From NCBI GenBank assembly GCA_964019655.1, contig CAXHTR010000001.1, positions 310,001-374,000 on the forward strand: a stretch of DNA of 64,000 nucleotides, given 5' to 3'. The notes beneath the pieces are model-generated. The model was not told the origin of the DNA. It ran no database searches and saw only the letters and a program-made list of their open reading frames with translations. Below are positions 18,568-28,740 of the stretch, piece after piece. Each line of letters starts with the position of its first letter. Within the stretch, counting starts at the first letter, position 1. The stretch comes from Perkinsela sp. pyNocScin1. Lineage: Eukaryota > Euglenozoa > Kinetoplastea > Prokinetoplastida > Perkinselidae. Made by a program: the position numbers and the translations under genes.

Positions 18568-19863
18568 CTATGATACTTGTCGCAACGCATGAACTTCAGT
18601 ATCTTCAAAGCTAGCAAACACAAGGCTCTCTGGGGCGCGGGTCAGGTCAATTTTCCCTGTAAAACTATTCCTGCTCGCTTCGATTGTCCGAAGTTTTTCG
18701 GGCAATCTGCTGAGGTCCGGTTCCCTGACAAACTTGTTGCTTTGTATGTCAAGGACCTCGAGCGAGTCTGGTAGGGAAGTAAAATCGAATTCCCCCGAAA
18801 AATTGTTTTCTGCCATGTCGAGGATTTCTAGTGTGTTCGGCATATCCTGTGTTTTTACCGACCCCATAAAATGGTTTCCACGGATGTTAAGCTCTTGCAC
18901 CCGCCTACTGATGCGGGCGAAATCGAATGCGCCGGTATGCTCACAGAATGCGATTTTTATTCGTAAAATATCTGCTGGCCATTCTTTCGGGTCAACATCG
19001 CCCCCAACGACAACTTCGGGCAGTGAAAGGATCTCAATGCGCTCTGGGAGTTTCGCATAGCAAAAGCCTTTCATGGGGTTTTCCTTGAGGTAAACCTCGG
19101 TGAGTGTCTGTGGCAATGAATCGATGGCAATATGACTGAATTTGTTCACGCCAATGTCAAACTCTATCAGCTGACAGGCGGACCCAGTAAAGTCCACGTC
19201 TCCATGCAGCGCATTCCCACTTAGATTCAGTTGGGTAAGCGCTGCCTTGAGCTTTCCAAAGTCGAAAGTTCCCACAAAATTGTTTTGGTACACGTATAGA
19301 CTGTGCAAAGTCTCTGGGAGGTCACTGACATCGAGCGTTCCCTCAAAACTGTTCTCCCCACACGAGAAAACTTTGAGATGCGGCGGTAGCGCTCGTAGAT
19401 CAATCGTCCCAATCATTTCGTTCGCTATGACGTCGAATTCAATAAGGCTATGGGGTAAGTCAGACACCTTCAGTGTTCCCTTGATAAAATTGTCTACAAG
19501 AGAGAGTGAGCACAGTTTTTGTGGCAATAGGTGAGCGCTGAGTGTCCCTGTGATCGCATTGTTGTCAAAGTGCAGGTGCTCGACGCTCTCTGGGAAGAAT
19601 GCAAAGTTGATGGATCCGCCGAACTTTGGGTTGTTCGAATCTTCAGGGTTCGAGCACCCGATGATGGTGACTTCTCCCTTTTCGTTAAATTGGACAAACT
19701 CCCAGTCTGCGACTTCGAGGTAGTTACCATCTGCATCGGTGATTTCCCGCTTGTCTACTACGTGCTCAAAGGCGATTTCCATCTTGGCCTGATCAGAAAG
19801 GAGCGCAGGGTCCAGGCGGCTGAGGCCGCTGTCATCAGCTGCGGTGAATAAAATAGAGTACAT
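18568..19863 (-). CDS. Type L LRR protein, 431 aa
   Basis: Start chosen at 19863 (MYSILFTAADDSGLSRLD), the family leader; the frame stays open to 20079, but the extra 72 residues have no family match. The cap is DADGNYLEVADWEFVQFNEKG, with no cysteine. About 14 repeats follow, some strongly divergent (EWPADILRIKI, RISRRVQELNI). Tandem partner of 16995-18374. The end (FASFEDTEVHALRQVS) is soluble. Confidence 0.86.
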   Translation of the reverse strand: MYSILFTAADDSGLSRLDPALLSDQAKMEIAFEHVVDKREITDADGNYLEVADWEFVQFNEKGEVTIIGCSNPEDSNNPKFGGSINFAFFPESVEHLHFDNNAITGTLSAHLLPQKLCSLSLVDNFIKGTLKVSDLPHSLIEFDVIANEMIGTIDLRALPPHLKVFSCGENSFEGTLDVSDLPETLHSLYVYQNNFVGTFDFGKLKAALTQLNLSGNALHGDVDFTGSACQLIEFDIGVNKFSHIAIDSLPQTLTEVYLKENPMKGFCYAKLPERIEILSLPEVVVGGDVDPKEWPADILRIKIAFCEHTGAFDFARISRRVQELNIRGNHFMGSVKTQDMPNTLEILDMAENNFSGEFDFTSLPDSLEVLDIQSNKFVREPDLSRLPEKLRTIEASRNSFTGKIDLTRAPESLVFASFEDTEVHALRQVS

Positions 19864-20657
19864 TTGAAGGATAATTGAGATATAAAAAAATTTCGTCTTT
19901 GAATGCAGTGCCTTAAAGGTTTCTGCAAAAACAGGGGTTGTGGGGGCAGATTTATCTTTCAAATTCAAAAGACTTTGGAGAACGATAGACCCATTTTGTG
20001 ATCTTTCTACGCTAAAGAGGTGAATTTCTGTAGCCTTGCAACATTTTTTAAAGCCTTCTTTGGAATGTAAACGTCTCATAAATAATAATACGTCTCATTT
20101 CTCATGCCGGTGCAGAATCATGTGCAGTTTTTAATAGAAACTTTTGCGTCGCACTCGATAGATGCAAAATGCACCAAGTCTTTATCGACTTTAATTGACC
20201 TGAACGTATAACAAGACTTTATCAATCCGCGTCTCGTAACTGGAGCGTACTCTCTTTGCCTTTGGAGAATGTATCTCAACAGGCCCCTCTCTGAAAGTTG
20301 TCTAGAGTTTTACTTCAAGAGTTGTACTTTTTTTTTGCTGATTCTTGAAATCGAGAAGAAATCTGGAAGACTTTCTTGGTGAGCATTTCATTTTCATTCT
20401 CCAATCTAAATAAACCTGAGTCTATGTGGTCTTACAGCACTTTCCAGATTCATATTTTTCCTTGGGTGTTGCATAGTCAAGAACTGCTCAATGTCGCAAG
20501 ATCAGTCTCTGCGTCCGATGTCTTGAAAGGATTTCACGAGCGAAATGTATCGCCTATCCTTCCATTCACCCCAATAATTAAGATTAAATTGAAAGACACA
20601 AGTATTGTAAGACCTAGCGTGGCTCTAACCTGAAACTTTACATGACTGTATTGCATG
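19864..20657. other. Intergenic spacer, no gene seen
   Basis: The first 216 bases are open in the frame of the gene to the left. The rest contains no recognisable gene. A T8-9 tract lies at about 20329-20338. Confidence 0.45.
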
Positions 20658-21284
20658 TCAGTTGCATCTGTCGTGTAGCTCACTTTTCCTTTGACCTTTC
20701 ACTTCAAAAGCATCTTCATCGAAATTGAAAACAGTATCCTCCGGTAAGAAGCTCAGGTCAAGAACCCCGTGCAGTTGATTCTGGGTGATTATCAACGTTT
20801 TGATAGACTTGACAATACCAGAAAGGTCAATACTCCCTGAAAATTCGTTCTGAGCGATGTTGAGAAACTCGAAATGCGGTGGCAGATGTGATATGTCAAC
20901 ACTCCCCGAAAATTGATTGAACGAAATGTGAAAGATCTCGAGTGCCGCTGGTAAAGTTCGCCAGCCGATAGTTCCCTTCAGAAAATTTCCACGAATTATA
21001 AAGCTTTGCGTTGTTTGCGGCATGTACTGCGTCTCGAGTGACCCCCGCATGCCCGATTCCCTCCAGTCCACCCGCGCAACGGCGCCGTTTGCATCGAATT
21101 TGACATTTCGCCACTCGTGTATGTCTCGAAAATGCCCATCAGTGTCTACGAAAGTTCGCTTCTTCGATCTCGACATCTTGCGCTCGCCAACGAGAAGCTC
21201 CATGAGCGTTTGGTCGTCCATGTTTGCAAGGCTGGCTCGACCAAGTGAGGAAAATGATGGGTCAGCGAATGCGAGTGATAACAT
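20658..21284 (-). CDS. LRR family protein, short, 208 aa
   Basis: Leader MLSLAFADPSFSSLGR, then ASLANMDDQTLMELLV. An inserted basic stretch (KMSRSKKRTF) precedes the cap DTDGHFRDIHEWRNVKFDANG, which lacks cysteines. There are only five repeats: YMPQTT, TLPAAL, HLPPHF, GIVKSI and FLPEDT. The C-terminus is charged (KGQRKSELHDRCN). It is intact, but half the usual length, and may derive from a longer member by loss of repeats. Confidence 0.82.
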   Translation of the reverse strand: MLSLAFADPSFSSLGRASLANMDDQTLMELLVGERKMSRSKKRTFVDTDGHFRDIHEWRNVKFDANGAVARVDWRESGMRGSLETQYMPQTTQSFIIRGNFLKGTIGWRTLPAALEIFHISFNQFSGSVDISHLPPHFEFLNIAQNEFSGSIDLSGIVKSIKTLIITQNQLHGVLDLSFLPEDTVFNFDEDAFEVKGQRKSELHDRCN

Positions 21285-21390
21285 TTGGAAAAGTATAAGA
21301 ACGACATAAGGTACATGAGTTGATGATTTAAAGAATCGAGTGTAGTCATTGCAAAATATTCATCCTTGTTGCCCATTCGATATTAATGCC

Positions 21391-22017
21391 TTATGGCTCT
21401 ATCAGAAACTCCTTGTCACTTGGATTTTCAAACGTAATACGCTTCAAACACCCCGCATCCACGCTGAGCACTGTAAAGTCAGGCGGAAGCACACCAATGT
21501 GCACTTCCTTCGTTTTGATTTGGTGTTCTTCGATATTAATCCATTGCAAAGTTGCAGGAAAGTTGCACATGCTTTGGATTGCAGTGATGGCATTGATCGC
21601 AAAGTAAACTTCCACCATCTTTGGTGGTAGGCGTCCAAAGTCGAGCGTGCCATACAGTAGTGTTCGCTCGACGGAAATAAACTCGAGCGTTTCTGGGAGC
21701 TCGGTCAGTGTCACTTCACCGAAAAAAGCTTGGTCAAAGAGGCGAAGGACACGTAGACGAGTCGGTAACATGGGAAGGTCAATGCTACCACGAAGACTGA
21801 TAACTCCTGCTTGCCAGTCAATCTCAAAAACATTTCGGTTTTCATCGCACTGCACACCGATCCATGTGCATGCATCGCTCTCGTCACCAACAAGTGCAGT
21901 TTGGGCATCGGCTCGGCAATCTGGTGTAAAGAAAATTTCCATTCGCTGCTGATCAGACAAGAGGGTGATGTCGAAGCGCCCGATAGCCCTGAGGTCAGCG
22001 CACAGGGTGAGAAGCAT
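21391..22017 (-). CDS. Type A LRR protein, 208 aa
   Basis: Start at 22017 gives MLLTLCADLRAIGRFD; the frame is open to 22068 with another hydrophobic run (MLLIFLSTLSFIQ), so a two-part leader of about 25 residues is possible. The cap is GDESDACTWIGVQCDENRNVFEIDW. Five repeats follow, with the type A marks MLPTRLRVLRL, CNFPATLQWINI and VHIGVLPPDF. The tail is CLKRITFENPSDKEFLIEP. Intact, like all four type A genes. Confidence 0.85.
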   Translation of the reverse strand: MLLTLCADLRAIGRFDITLLSDQQRMEIFFTPDCRADAQTALVGDESDACTWIGVQCDENRNVFEIDWQAGVISLRGSIDLPMLPTRLRVLRLFDQAFFGEVTLTELPETLEFISVERTLLYGTLDFGRLPPKMVEVYFAINAITAIQSMCNFPATLQWINIEEHQIKTKEVHIGVLPPDFTVLSVDAGCLKRITFENPSDKEFLIEP

Positions 22018-22309
22018 TTTGTAGTGGTCTTGTATAAATGACAGAGTCGACAAAAAAATCAAAAGCACTCGATCATCAATACATGAGAGCTATACGAATA
22101 CAAAAGTATTCTTTTTCTCATCTATCAATTTTTTCGTCGTTGATTTTTTTTCAGAGAGGCACACAAGTTCTGAAATCATGCTGACATTGTAAATGTACTT
22201 TTTCTGACGACCCTAGCATTCTCTGGATTCATGAATACTGGGAAATGAATATCAGATTCTTCGCGAACTTGTTCGAGAGATATTGAATTCTACGCCTCAA
22301 AAGCTTCTC

Positions 22310-23083
22310 CTATGCAACAGCGGCTTTCCGAACCCTTGCGCACTTGCTTTCCAGTCCCTGGCCAAGCGAATACTGCCCTTTCGCACTCATCCAAAGGACC
22401 CGAGCAACCGCCCAGTTTTCACTTACGCCCTGGACTCTTATGTCCACTTTTTTTGTGTCGATGGACTGTACTTTCATCTTGAACCCACTCAAACGCATCT
22501 TTTCCAGAGACTCTGGAATTTTTTTGCTAACAACGAGTGCATTGCTCAATCGTATACCCCAGACAGTGCACATCCGAAGGCTTTTCGGGAGGCTCGCAAC
22601 ATAAATCGTTCCAAAGTGATAGCTGAGTGTCACAAGAAAAAATTCCTCGAGATTCCGTGGAAGATACGCAAAATTGAGAGATTCTCTCGACGAGCGATCG
22701 TCGAAATTGAGCGCTTTGATATTGTTCAGCCAGCAGTACCGAAGGTTTCGCGGAAAGCGCTCCAGTGCAAGTGGGGAATCGAGTATCGCGTTGAGGACAT
22801 GTAAGTGCTCGACCGTATGCGGCAGCCATCCCACCCCGAAACTAAATTCATGCTGCAGCACAAATGTCTTTACAATTCCATCGTAACAGGAGACAAGACG
22901 CCAGTCACAGCAATTTTCTCTATTCGGTTCGATGTTGAGCAGAATGCCCTTTTCGATGTTCTGCTCTGTGAGAACAGCGCGCTCCATACTGAGCTGCTGC
23001 AGTCGAATGACTTCGGGATGTGGCTGTGTCAGTTCAAGACCGAAGAGGCAGACAGCGTACAATGAAATGATGGGAGTTGACAT
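22310..23083 (-). CDS. Highly divergent LRR family protein, 257 aa
   Basis: Start at 23083 gives MSTPIISLYAVCLFGLELTQ, a plausible signal peptide; the frame is open to 23149. The cap keeps NCCDWRLVSCYDGIVKTFVL, but the DxNGNFLD motif is lost. Only five weak repeats are visible: WLPHTV, RFPRNL, YLPRNL, SLPKSL and KIPESL, and the NxFxG turns are mostly gone. The C-terminus is long and basic. The intact frame argues that it is still expressed, but it is the least typical member and could be an early pseudogene. Confidence 0.7.
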   Translation of the reverse strand: MSTPIISLYAVCLFGLELTQPHPEVIRLQQLSMERAVLTEQNIEKGILLNIEPNRENCCDWRLVSCYDGIVKTFVLQHEFSFGVGWLPHTVEHLHVLNAILDSPLALERFPRNLRYCWLNNIKALNFDDRSSRESLNFAYLPRNLEEFFLVTLSYHFGTIYVASLPKSLRMCTVWGIRLSNALVVSKKIPESLEKMRLSGFKMKVQSIDTKKVDIRVQGVSENWAVARVLWMSAKGQYSLGQGLESKCARVRKAAVA

Positions 23084-23476
23084 GTGTGAAGCTATTTCGA
23101 AAATAAAGAAATACAATGCGCTATGCTCCATGACTTTACGAAAAGACACGTTTCAATAATTGATCAAAGAACCTCATGCCCTGCGAAGAACACCCTGGTT
23201 GTGATAGGGCCATGTACTTTTTTTTTAAAGAAATCCTTGAGCCTATTTATGACATGTGATCGCTCTGAACTCTTCAATCGATTGAATCGCTTTATCGCAT
23301 TCCTTTAAACTAAGCGTTGGTTTCGGAACATTTCCTATATAATTATACGCACACTGTGCAATCGACAAGAACGTTTATAGTGCAGAAAAAGGTAAACTCG
23401 CTCTTTCACTCAATTCCCCATGCAATATACGCTCTGTACGTATCCATTTCGCGTACAATATCTTCTTTCCTGAATC
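23084..23476. other. Intergenic spacer, no gene seen
   Basis: AT-rich; no supported feature. A T9 tract lies near 23218-23226. Confidence 0.45.
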
Positions 23477-24313
23477 TTAACGCGGGTTAAGGATAAACGT
23501 TGTCTTCGAATCAGCCTTAAGAAATCGCAGTGGCTTGCCATCGACTTGCACTATCTCCTTATAAGAATCAGTATCGACGTGAATGCCGAGTGTCAGTTCA
23601 GATATATCTCCAACTGTGAGAACATCCTGTGAAAACTTGTTGTTGTTCAAGCTGAGACATGCGAGCGACTTTGGAATTTTTCTGAGGTCTATTGTCCCTT
23701 CGAAAAAATTGCTATGCATGACTAAAAAATGCAATGGTTCGCGGAGCGCGGACAGCTCGATAGATCTCGAAAAACGATTATCAGCGGCGTTGAGGTGCTG
23801 AAAAAGGTCTGGTACGCCACGAAAGTCAAGACTTCCATAAAAATCATTGGACTGGATGAGCACCCTTTTGATACTTTTGGGCAAACTGCAAAGGTCGAAT
23901 GTTCCCGTGAAATTATTATCCGTAATGTCGAATTCTTTCAGTCCCTTCGACAGTCCACCAGTCTCTACTGTACCATGCAGCTTCTTCGAGTTTACGGTGA
24001 AATCCGTCACTTTTTCAGGAATAAATTGGAGGTCAATGGACCCACCGGGCTGACGCTGCCCAAGGTACCCCATAAGCGCATTATTCTCTTGCAAGATTAC
24101 ATATATGGTCGACACATTACCATCATTGTCAAGTTCGATGCCATTCCACTCTTCAATGGGATTGAACAGTCCGTCAGTGTTGCAATAGTCGTTCTTGTCA
24201 TCGAAACCGCTAAAGAGTAGGTCCATGCGATCTTGCTCAGAGAGAGACTGTATATTGATTCTTCCTGCATGATCAGCGCCCGACAACAGAATGAATATGC
24301 AAAGGTTAGGCAT
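23477..24313 (-). CDS. LRR family protein (standard), 278 aa
   Basis: Leader MPNLCIFILLSGADHAGR, one of the longer ones; then NIQSLSEQDRMDLLF. The cap is NTDGLFNPIEEWNGIELDNDG, without cysteines. Six repeats follow: FIPEKV, GLSKGL, SLPKSI, GVPDLF, ALREPL and KIPKSL. The C-terminal 60 residues are charged and repeat-free and resemble the tail of 8073-8945 (KFSQDV, then a predicted strand-rich segment). These two appear to be sister genes on opposite strands. Confidence 0.86.
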   Translation of the reverse strand: MPNLCIFILLSGADHAGRINIQSLSEQDRMDLLFSGFDDKNDYCNTDGLFNPIEEWNGIELDNDGNVSTIYVILQENNALMGYLGQRQPGGSIDLQFIPEKVTDFTVNSKKLHGTVETGGLSKGLKEFDITDNNFTGTFDLCSLPKSIKRVLIQSNDFYGSLDFRGVPDLFQHLNAADNRFSRSIELSALREPLHFLVMHSNFFEGTIDLRKIPKSLACLSLNNNKFSQDVLTVGDISELTLGIHVDTDSYKEIVQVDGKPLRFLKADSKTTFILNPR

Positions 24314-24494
24314 TTTGAATATTTTGTTCGTGAAAGGAGAAAATGTTAAGTATGCATAGAGATGCCATGGGCTTTTCTTTCATTTTAATCATTTTTTTCA
24401 AAGTTCACTACGCTTTTCCCGTGCTTCGACTATGATGACTTTGATGAAAATGTATCCAGTGCTTTGGGCTTGATCTTTAGAAAGACGACTACCA

Positions 24495-25199
24495 TCATTT
24501 ACCAACATTGTGCGCTATCCGCTTGCTGTCACTCCCCATCCCTTCCACCTTTGTTCGAATTCGTGGATCTACTGTCCCTCCACCAAGGACAACAACGTCG
24601 AAACGCCTACCCATTCGATAGAGATCGATGTACTTGAACCCCCCTGGAAGCCTTTCAAAGTCGACGATCGCATTGCGAATTTTATTCTGCGAGAAGTCCA
24701 TGCACACCATTGTCTCTGGCAAATGCGTCAGGTGAATGTCGCCGGAAATTGCGTTGTCTCGGCACTTGAGTTCGCTCATATGATGAGGGAGCGTGCGCAG
24801 CTCCATGTGTCCCTGGATGCCGCACCTCGTCGCCCTGAATGTGTGGAGAGTTCTTGGTAGAAGCCTTGTGTCAATTTCACAATTCAGGTTCGCAGCCCAG
24901 AGCTCAAAATCTTCCAGCGTCGGTGGCAGCCACGCGATATTCTGAACGATTCTTGGGCTCTCGTGCTTCCAGTTTATCCCAGTGATAGCATCATCTCGAC
25001 ACGTGACGCCCTCCCAGTGGCAGGGTGCACGGGTTTGTTCTGCCGCATTGTAGAGATTCAGTTTCCACAAAGAGCTTTCATCATTTTCGTTCGGAAATGG
25101 CATACCGATGAGTTTTCGCATGCAGTCGAGTTGATACTGTTTGGCTGTGCTTAGATTCAAAGTATCTGCACTGGAGACTAATGTGAGAGAAAGAAGCAT
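24495..25199 (-). CDS. Type B LRR protein, 234 aa
   Basis: Leader MLLSLTLVSSADTLN, a fair signal peptide. The cap is CHWEGVTCRDDAITGINW (two cysteines). Five repeats follow: WLPPTL, LLPRTL (in DTRLLPRTLHTF), TLPHHM, HLPETM and RLPGGF. The C-terminus keeps the subfamily element NKIRNAIVDFERLPGGFKYIDL... followed by GRRFDVVVLGGG, matching GRI.V in the other type B copies. Frame intact. Confidence 0.84.
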   Translation of the reverse strand: MLLSLTLVSSADTLNLSTAKQYQLDCMRKLIGMPFPNENDESSLWKLNLYNAAEQTRAPCHWEGVTCRDDAITGINWKHESPRIVQNIAWLPPTLEDFELWAANLNCEIDTRLLPRTLHTFRATRCGIQGHMELRTLPHHMSELKCRDNAISGDIHLTHLPETMVCMDFSQNKIRNAIVDFERLPGGFKYIDLYRMGRRFDVVVLGGGTVDPRIRTKVEGMGSDSKRIAHNVGK

Positions 25200-25575
25200 T
25201 GTTTAGGATATGAATAGTGCACTAATTCATAAGAAATTGAGAAGTATAAGCGTCAATTTGAGACCCTTCTTCGATGCGATGTTATTTCAAATGTGAGTTG
25301 TACATCTTGACATCGATGTACATCTTAAACTCATAGTATTGGATCATTGCTTTCAAATTTTTTGGAATTTTGCGCCTGACTGGCCTGATTATAAGCGTAA
25401 GACATTTCGACTGTCTTCATTTTGCATCTTCTACATAATAACCTTTGCCTTTTTTCAAAGTTTATGAAATGATTCAACGATGAATCGGACGAAATCAGAT
25501 CACAAGCCTTACAAGACATGTATGTCCTGAAAATCCCACCTGTATTTGGGGGTTGTATGTCCCGTCTCTTTCCTC
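25200..25575. other. Intergenic spacer, no gene seen
   Basis: No feature recognised. Confidence 0.45.
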
Positions 25576-26463
25576 TCACTCAATCGTCTCTTCAAAAATA
25601 TTTCCTGAAATGTCAAAGGTGCGCAGGCCCCCTTTCCGGTCTCCCATCCGCACGTCAACTGTCCCTCCCAGGCGGTTGTTCGACACGTTGATGTGCTGCA
25701 GTCTCAGTGGAAGCACCCCAAAGTCAATCGTCCCCTCGAGCTGGTTGTTTGATATGTCAAAGCGCTCCATTTTTTCAGGGAGTCGGCCGAGGTGCACAGT
25801 CCCCGAGAAAAAGTTGCCTCTGGCAGAAAACTCGCGCATCCCTGCTGGAAGTTCTTTGACGTTGAGCTCACCGTGAAATTTGTTTGATCCGATGTACAAA
25901 ACTTCCAAACCCTCTGGGAGCTGATGGAGCGCGACTGTGCCAGTGCAAAAATTCTTCCAGACGCTCAAGTACGTCAAACCGGCTGGGAGTGCGGTAAAGT
26001 CCACCGTCCCATCGATTTGACAGCCAAAGAGGGCAAAAACCGCGAGTTCACTCGGAAGGCTTCGCCACGAGATCTGTACGTTTAACTTTGTTCGGTCAAT
26101 ACTCAATTTTCTTATGTTCGTTGGTAAGCTATCGGTGTTCAGGAGAAATGTAGCATTTTCTGCCCTGAGCGTGAAAGATTTTAGCATTTTCGGCAGATAG
26201 TCGAGGGAAATCGGTTCATCTGCATCGAGAAGGTCCTTCCACTCAATGAAAGTCACATTCTTGTTCTCATCGCAAACAACACCGTTCCAGTGACACACTT
26301 TCAGAAATTCGGCATTTTTAGAAGACGCAGGATCTCGCATGAAATTGCGTTTTGTTTTGACAGAGCACTGACTGACGAAAATTTCGAGTAATGTCTGATC
26401 ATCGATCGATGATGGGTCGAATCGGGAGAGCGTCGTGTCTGCAGAAAGGAACAAGGGGAACAT
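25576..26463 (-). CDS. LRR family protein (standard), 295 aa
   Basis: Leader MFPLFLSADTTLSRFD, then PSSIDDQTLLEIFV. The cap is KNAEFLKVCHWNGVVCDENKN with a cysteine pair. Eight repeats follow, from YLPKML to VLPLRL. It belongs with 26577, 29070, 30406 and 31468, which share 'DQTLLE(I/M/N)', a following 'QC' (SQCSVKTKRNF) and the element SLDYLP or SLNALP. A strongly pyrimidine-rich sequence precedes the ATG. The tail GNIFEETIE is soluble. Confidence 0.88.
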   Translation of the reverse strand: MFPLFLSADTTLSRFDPSSIDDQTLLEIFVSQCSVKTKRNFMRDPASSKNAEFLKVCHWNGVVCDENKNVTFIEWKDLLDADEPISLDYLPKMLKSFTLRAENATFLLNTDSLPTNIRKLSIDRTKLNVQISWRSLPSELAVFALFGCQIDGTVDFTALPAGLTYLSVWKNFCTGTVALHQLPEGLEVLYIGSNKFHGELNVKELPAGMREFSARGNFFSGTVHLGRLPEKMERFDISNNQLEGTIDFGVLPLRLQHINVSNNRLGGTVDVRMGDRKGGLRTFDISGNIFEETIE

Positions 26464-26576
26464 ATGTAATGCGGAGGAGGAAAAAGAAAGGATTCGGTGT
26501 ATTGCATGCTCAAATTTTGATAAGACGACCGATTTAAAAACTATAAGCTTTACGCTATTCTCTTCCCTTATTCAGC

Positions 26577-27662
26577 CTATCTTCGCCGTATTTCATCAAA
26601 GCCCGCATCAACATGCTCGACATACAAATGATATGGCACTCGTAGCAGGTCGAGAACCCCCTCAAAGGCATTGCCACTCAGAACAACACTGTGAAGTTTG
26701 TACGGAACGGCACCAAATGCAACACTGCCCGAAAGCGCGTTGCCAGCGACATTCAGGCTCGATATGTACATGGGCAGCGCTGTCAGATCAATTGTCCCCG
26801 TAAAAACGTTTTGCGAAACATCGAGGATCACAAGTTGTTTTGGGAGCGTGGTCAGATCCAGGGACCCGCCCAGGCGGTTGGTGCTCGCCAGGCCTGTCCG
26901 TAGCTCGGCAGGAAGGAAAGTGAGTTTAAATTCGCCATAAAAATCATTTTTGCTCAAATTCAGCGTCTGCATTGCTTTGGGTAGGTCCTTTGTGCTGATA
27001 GTTCCCGTCAGCGAATTTACATTAAGTATGAGTGTCTCGAGTACATCGGGTAAGCTTTTGAAGCTGCATTCACCGGAAAGCGCATTGTCGGCAAGGTTGA
27101 GGGTCTTGAGATTTTTCGGCAGATTTGTCATCTCTATTGTGCCGAGCAGTGCTGCACCTTGGATGATAAGAATTTCGAGCGCTGGTGGCAAATCCTGCAG
27201 ATTGATCGAAGTATCGAGCGAAGTGTTCCAAAGACTGAGCTGCGCAAGGTCTCGTGGCAGTTGTGATAGCTCAAACCCGCCAATGATTCGGCTCACGTTC
27301 ATTTTGAAGCAGCGAAGCGTCACGGGTAGTGCTTCTGCTTTTATGCCTACTCTAAGCTTTGGGCTGTATAAATTAAAGGAATGAAGATTTGATGGAAGTA
27401 TTTTCATATGAATGGGCGCAGAGTCATCGCTCGTGAAAGAGCCATCGCACCAGTCGATCCGAGTGATATTTTTATCTGCATCACAGCTGACGCCCCTCCA
27501 CTCGCAAACATCGAGATAATCGCCATTCGCATCCCGCAATAGCCTCTGGGTGTTTTCACTGCACTGTTCAACGATTATCTCGAGAATCGCCTGGTCGCTG
27601 ATTGATGTGGGGTCGAAGCGCCCTAAGCCATCGACAGAGAGAAAGTGCAGGAGTAGGAACAT
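26577..27662 (-). CDS. LRR family protein (standard), 361 aa
   Basis: Start at 27662 (MFLLLHFLSVDGLGRFD) is supported by the acceptor-like TTATCTCAG three bases upstream; the frame is open to 27785. The cap is DANGDYLDVCEWRGVSCDADKN, close to the family consensus. Eleven repeats follow, from ILPSNL to AVPYKL, with canonical turns (NALSGECSF, NVFTGTIDL). The tail is DAGFDEIRRR. Member of the QC subgroup, next to 25576. Confidence 0.88.
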   Translation of the reverse strand: MFLLLHFLSVDGLGRFDPTSISDQAILEIIVEQCSENTQRLLRDANGDYLDVCEWRGVSCDADKNITRIDWCDGSFTSDDSAPIHMKILPSNLHSFNLYSPKLRVGIKAEALPVTLRCFKMNVSRIIGGFELSQLPRDLAQLSLWNTSLDTSINLQDLPPALEILIIQGAALLGTIEMTNLPKNLKTLNLADNALSGECSFKSLPDVLETLILNVNSLTGTISTKDLPKAMQTLNLSKNDFYGEFKLTFLPAELRTGLASTNRLGGSLDLTTLPKQLVILDVSQNVFTGTIDLTALPMYISSLNVAGNALSGSVAFGAVPYKLHSVVLSGNAFEGVLDLLRVPYHLYVEHVDAGFDEIRRR

Positions 27663-27665
27663 TGT

Positions 27666-27685
27666 CTGAGATAAGTTGAAATGTG
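27666..27685 (-). promoter_or_regulatory. Candidate trans-splice acceptor
   Basis: On the - strand TTTCAACTTATCTCAG ends three bases before the ATG at 27662. Confidence 0.5.
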
Positions 27686-27821
27686 AGTAAGGAGCTGAAT
27701 GATTTAAGGCTTGAGTAAGAGATCGTCTACCAATCAATTCCATCTCTATATGACTATTTTGTATTTGTATATTGTATCCCAGCATTTACACGCTTTCATC
27801 TTAATTTCATCAATCGAGACT

Positions 27822-28724
27822 TCACAGTTGCCAATTTACAGCCGGCGGCTGAATTATCATGTCTTTCTCCTCCTCCGGTGTGTACCGCTCCCCATGCTCA
27901 TCGTAGACCGACTCCACGCTATTCCCCTGAAGCTTCACTTGATGCGCGTTTACTTTGCACACGATGGCCTTGCCTCGAAACGCGTTGTGCCGGGCGTACA
28001 TTTTGATCGCTTTCTCTCGCCCAAGGAGCACAAAAGACCCCTGAAATGCATTGCTCGAGACGTCAAGGTGCTTCATGTCCTTAGGGAGGTTATCGAGGAA
28101 AAGTTCGCCACTGAACTGACACCGGTCCATGTAAATGGACTGAATGGACGAAGGAAGCGAACGCAGCGAGACAGACCCGCTGAATTTGTTTTGGTAGAGG
28201 AACAAATTCTCCAATTTGGGTGGCAATTGGGTGAGATCACAGGTCCCCTCAAAAGCGTTGTCACCGAGTTTGAGATTTGTGAGCGCGGGTGGGAGCCGGA
28301 CCAGGTCGACTGTCCCACTGAGCTTGTGGTACTGCACAATGAACGATTCGAGTGATTCAGGGAGCATTTCCGTGTTAAGCGTCCCTTGAACTCGAGGACC
28401 TCGGTTGAACATGTGATTCTCAATGCGAAACTCTGTGAGGATCAGTGGCAGAAAGTCGAGCGAAACTGTGCCATCGGCGACGAAGCCCACGCGTGATACT
28501 TTGAGCATGCGACCGTCTTCGTCGCAGTCGATCCACGACAGTGCGCAAAAGTCATTGTACTCCCCATTGTCTGCGAAGAAGCCGAAGTCAACTTTATGCC
28601 TCGTTCCAAGGCCGTCAAAAGCAATTTCCATGCGCGTCTGGTCGGAGAGCGAGCTCTGATCGAAGCGGCCGATTGAGGGGTCCATGGTGTGGAGAAAGAG
28701 GGAACTGATCATTCCGAAAGTCAT
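27822..28724 (-). CDS. LRR family protein (standard), 300 aa
   Basis: Leader MTFGMISSLFLHTMDPSIGRFD, then QSSLSDQTRMEIAF. The cap is DNGEYNDFCALSWIDCDEDGR, a variant with Cys-x6-Cys. Six full repeats follow: FLPLIL, MLPESL, RLPPAL, QLPPKL, SLPSSI and NLPKDM. After them comes a C-terminal cap like that of 2670 and 42803: AFRGKAIVCKVNAHQVKLQG and then NSVE.VYDE. An acceptor-like TTTCAG lies two bases before the ATG. Confidence 0.88.
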   Translation of the reverse strand: MTFGMISSLFLHTMDPSIGRFDQSSLSDQTRMEIAFDGLGTRHKVDFGFFADNGEYNDFCALSWIDCDEDGRMLKVSRVGFVADGTVSLDFLPLILTEFRIENHMFNRGPRVQGTLNTEMLPESLESFIVQYHKLSGTVDLVRLPPALTNLKLGDNAFEGTCDLTQLPPKLENLFLYQNKFSGSVSLRSLPSSIQSIYMDRCQFSGELFLDNLPKDMKHLDVSSNAFQGSFVLLGREKAIKMYARHNAFRGKAIVCKVNAHQVKLQGNSVESVYDEHGERYTPEEEKDMIIQPPAVNWQL

Positions 28725-28726
28725 AA

Positions 28727-28740
28727 CTGAAATGGCAAAG
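28727..28740 (-). promoter_or_regulatory. Candidate trans-splice acceptor
   Basis: On the - strand CTTTGCCATTTCAG ends two bases before the ATG at 28724. Confidence 0.5.
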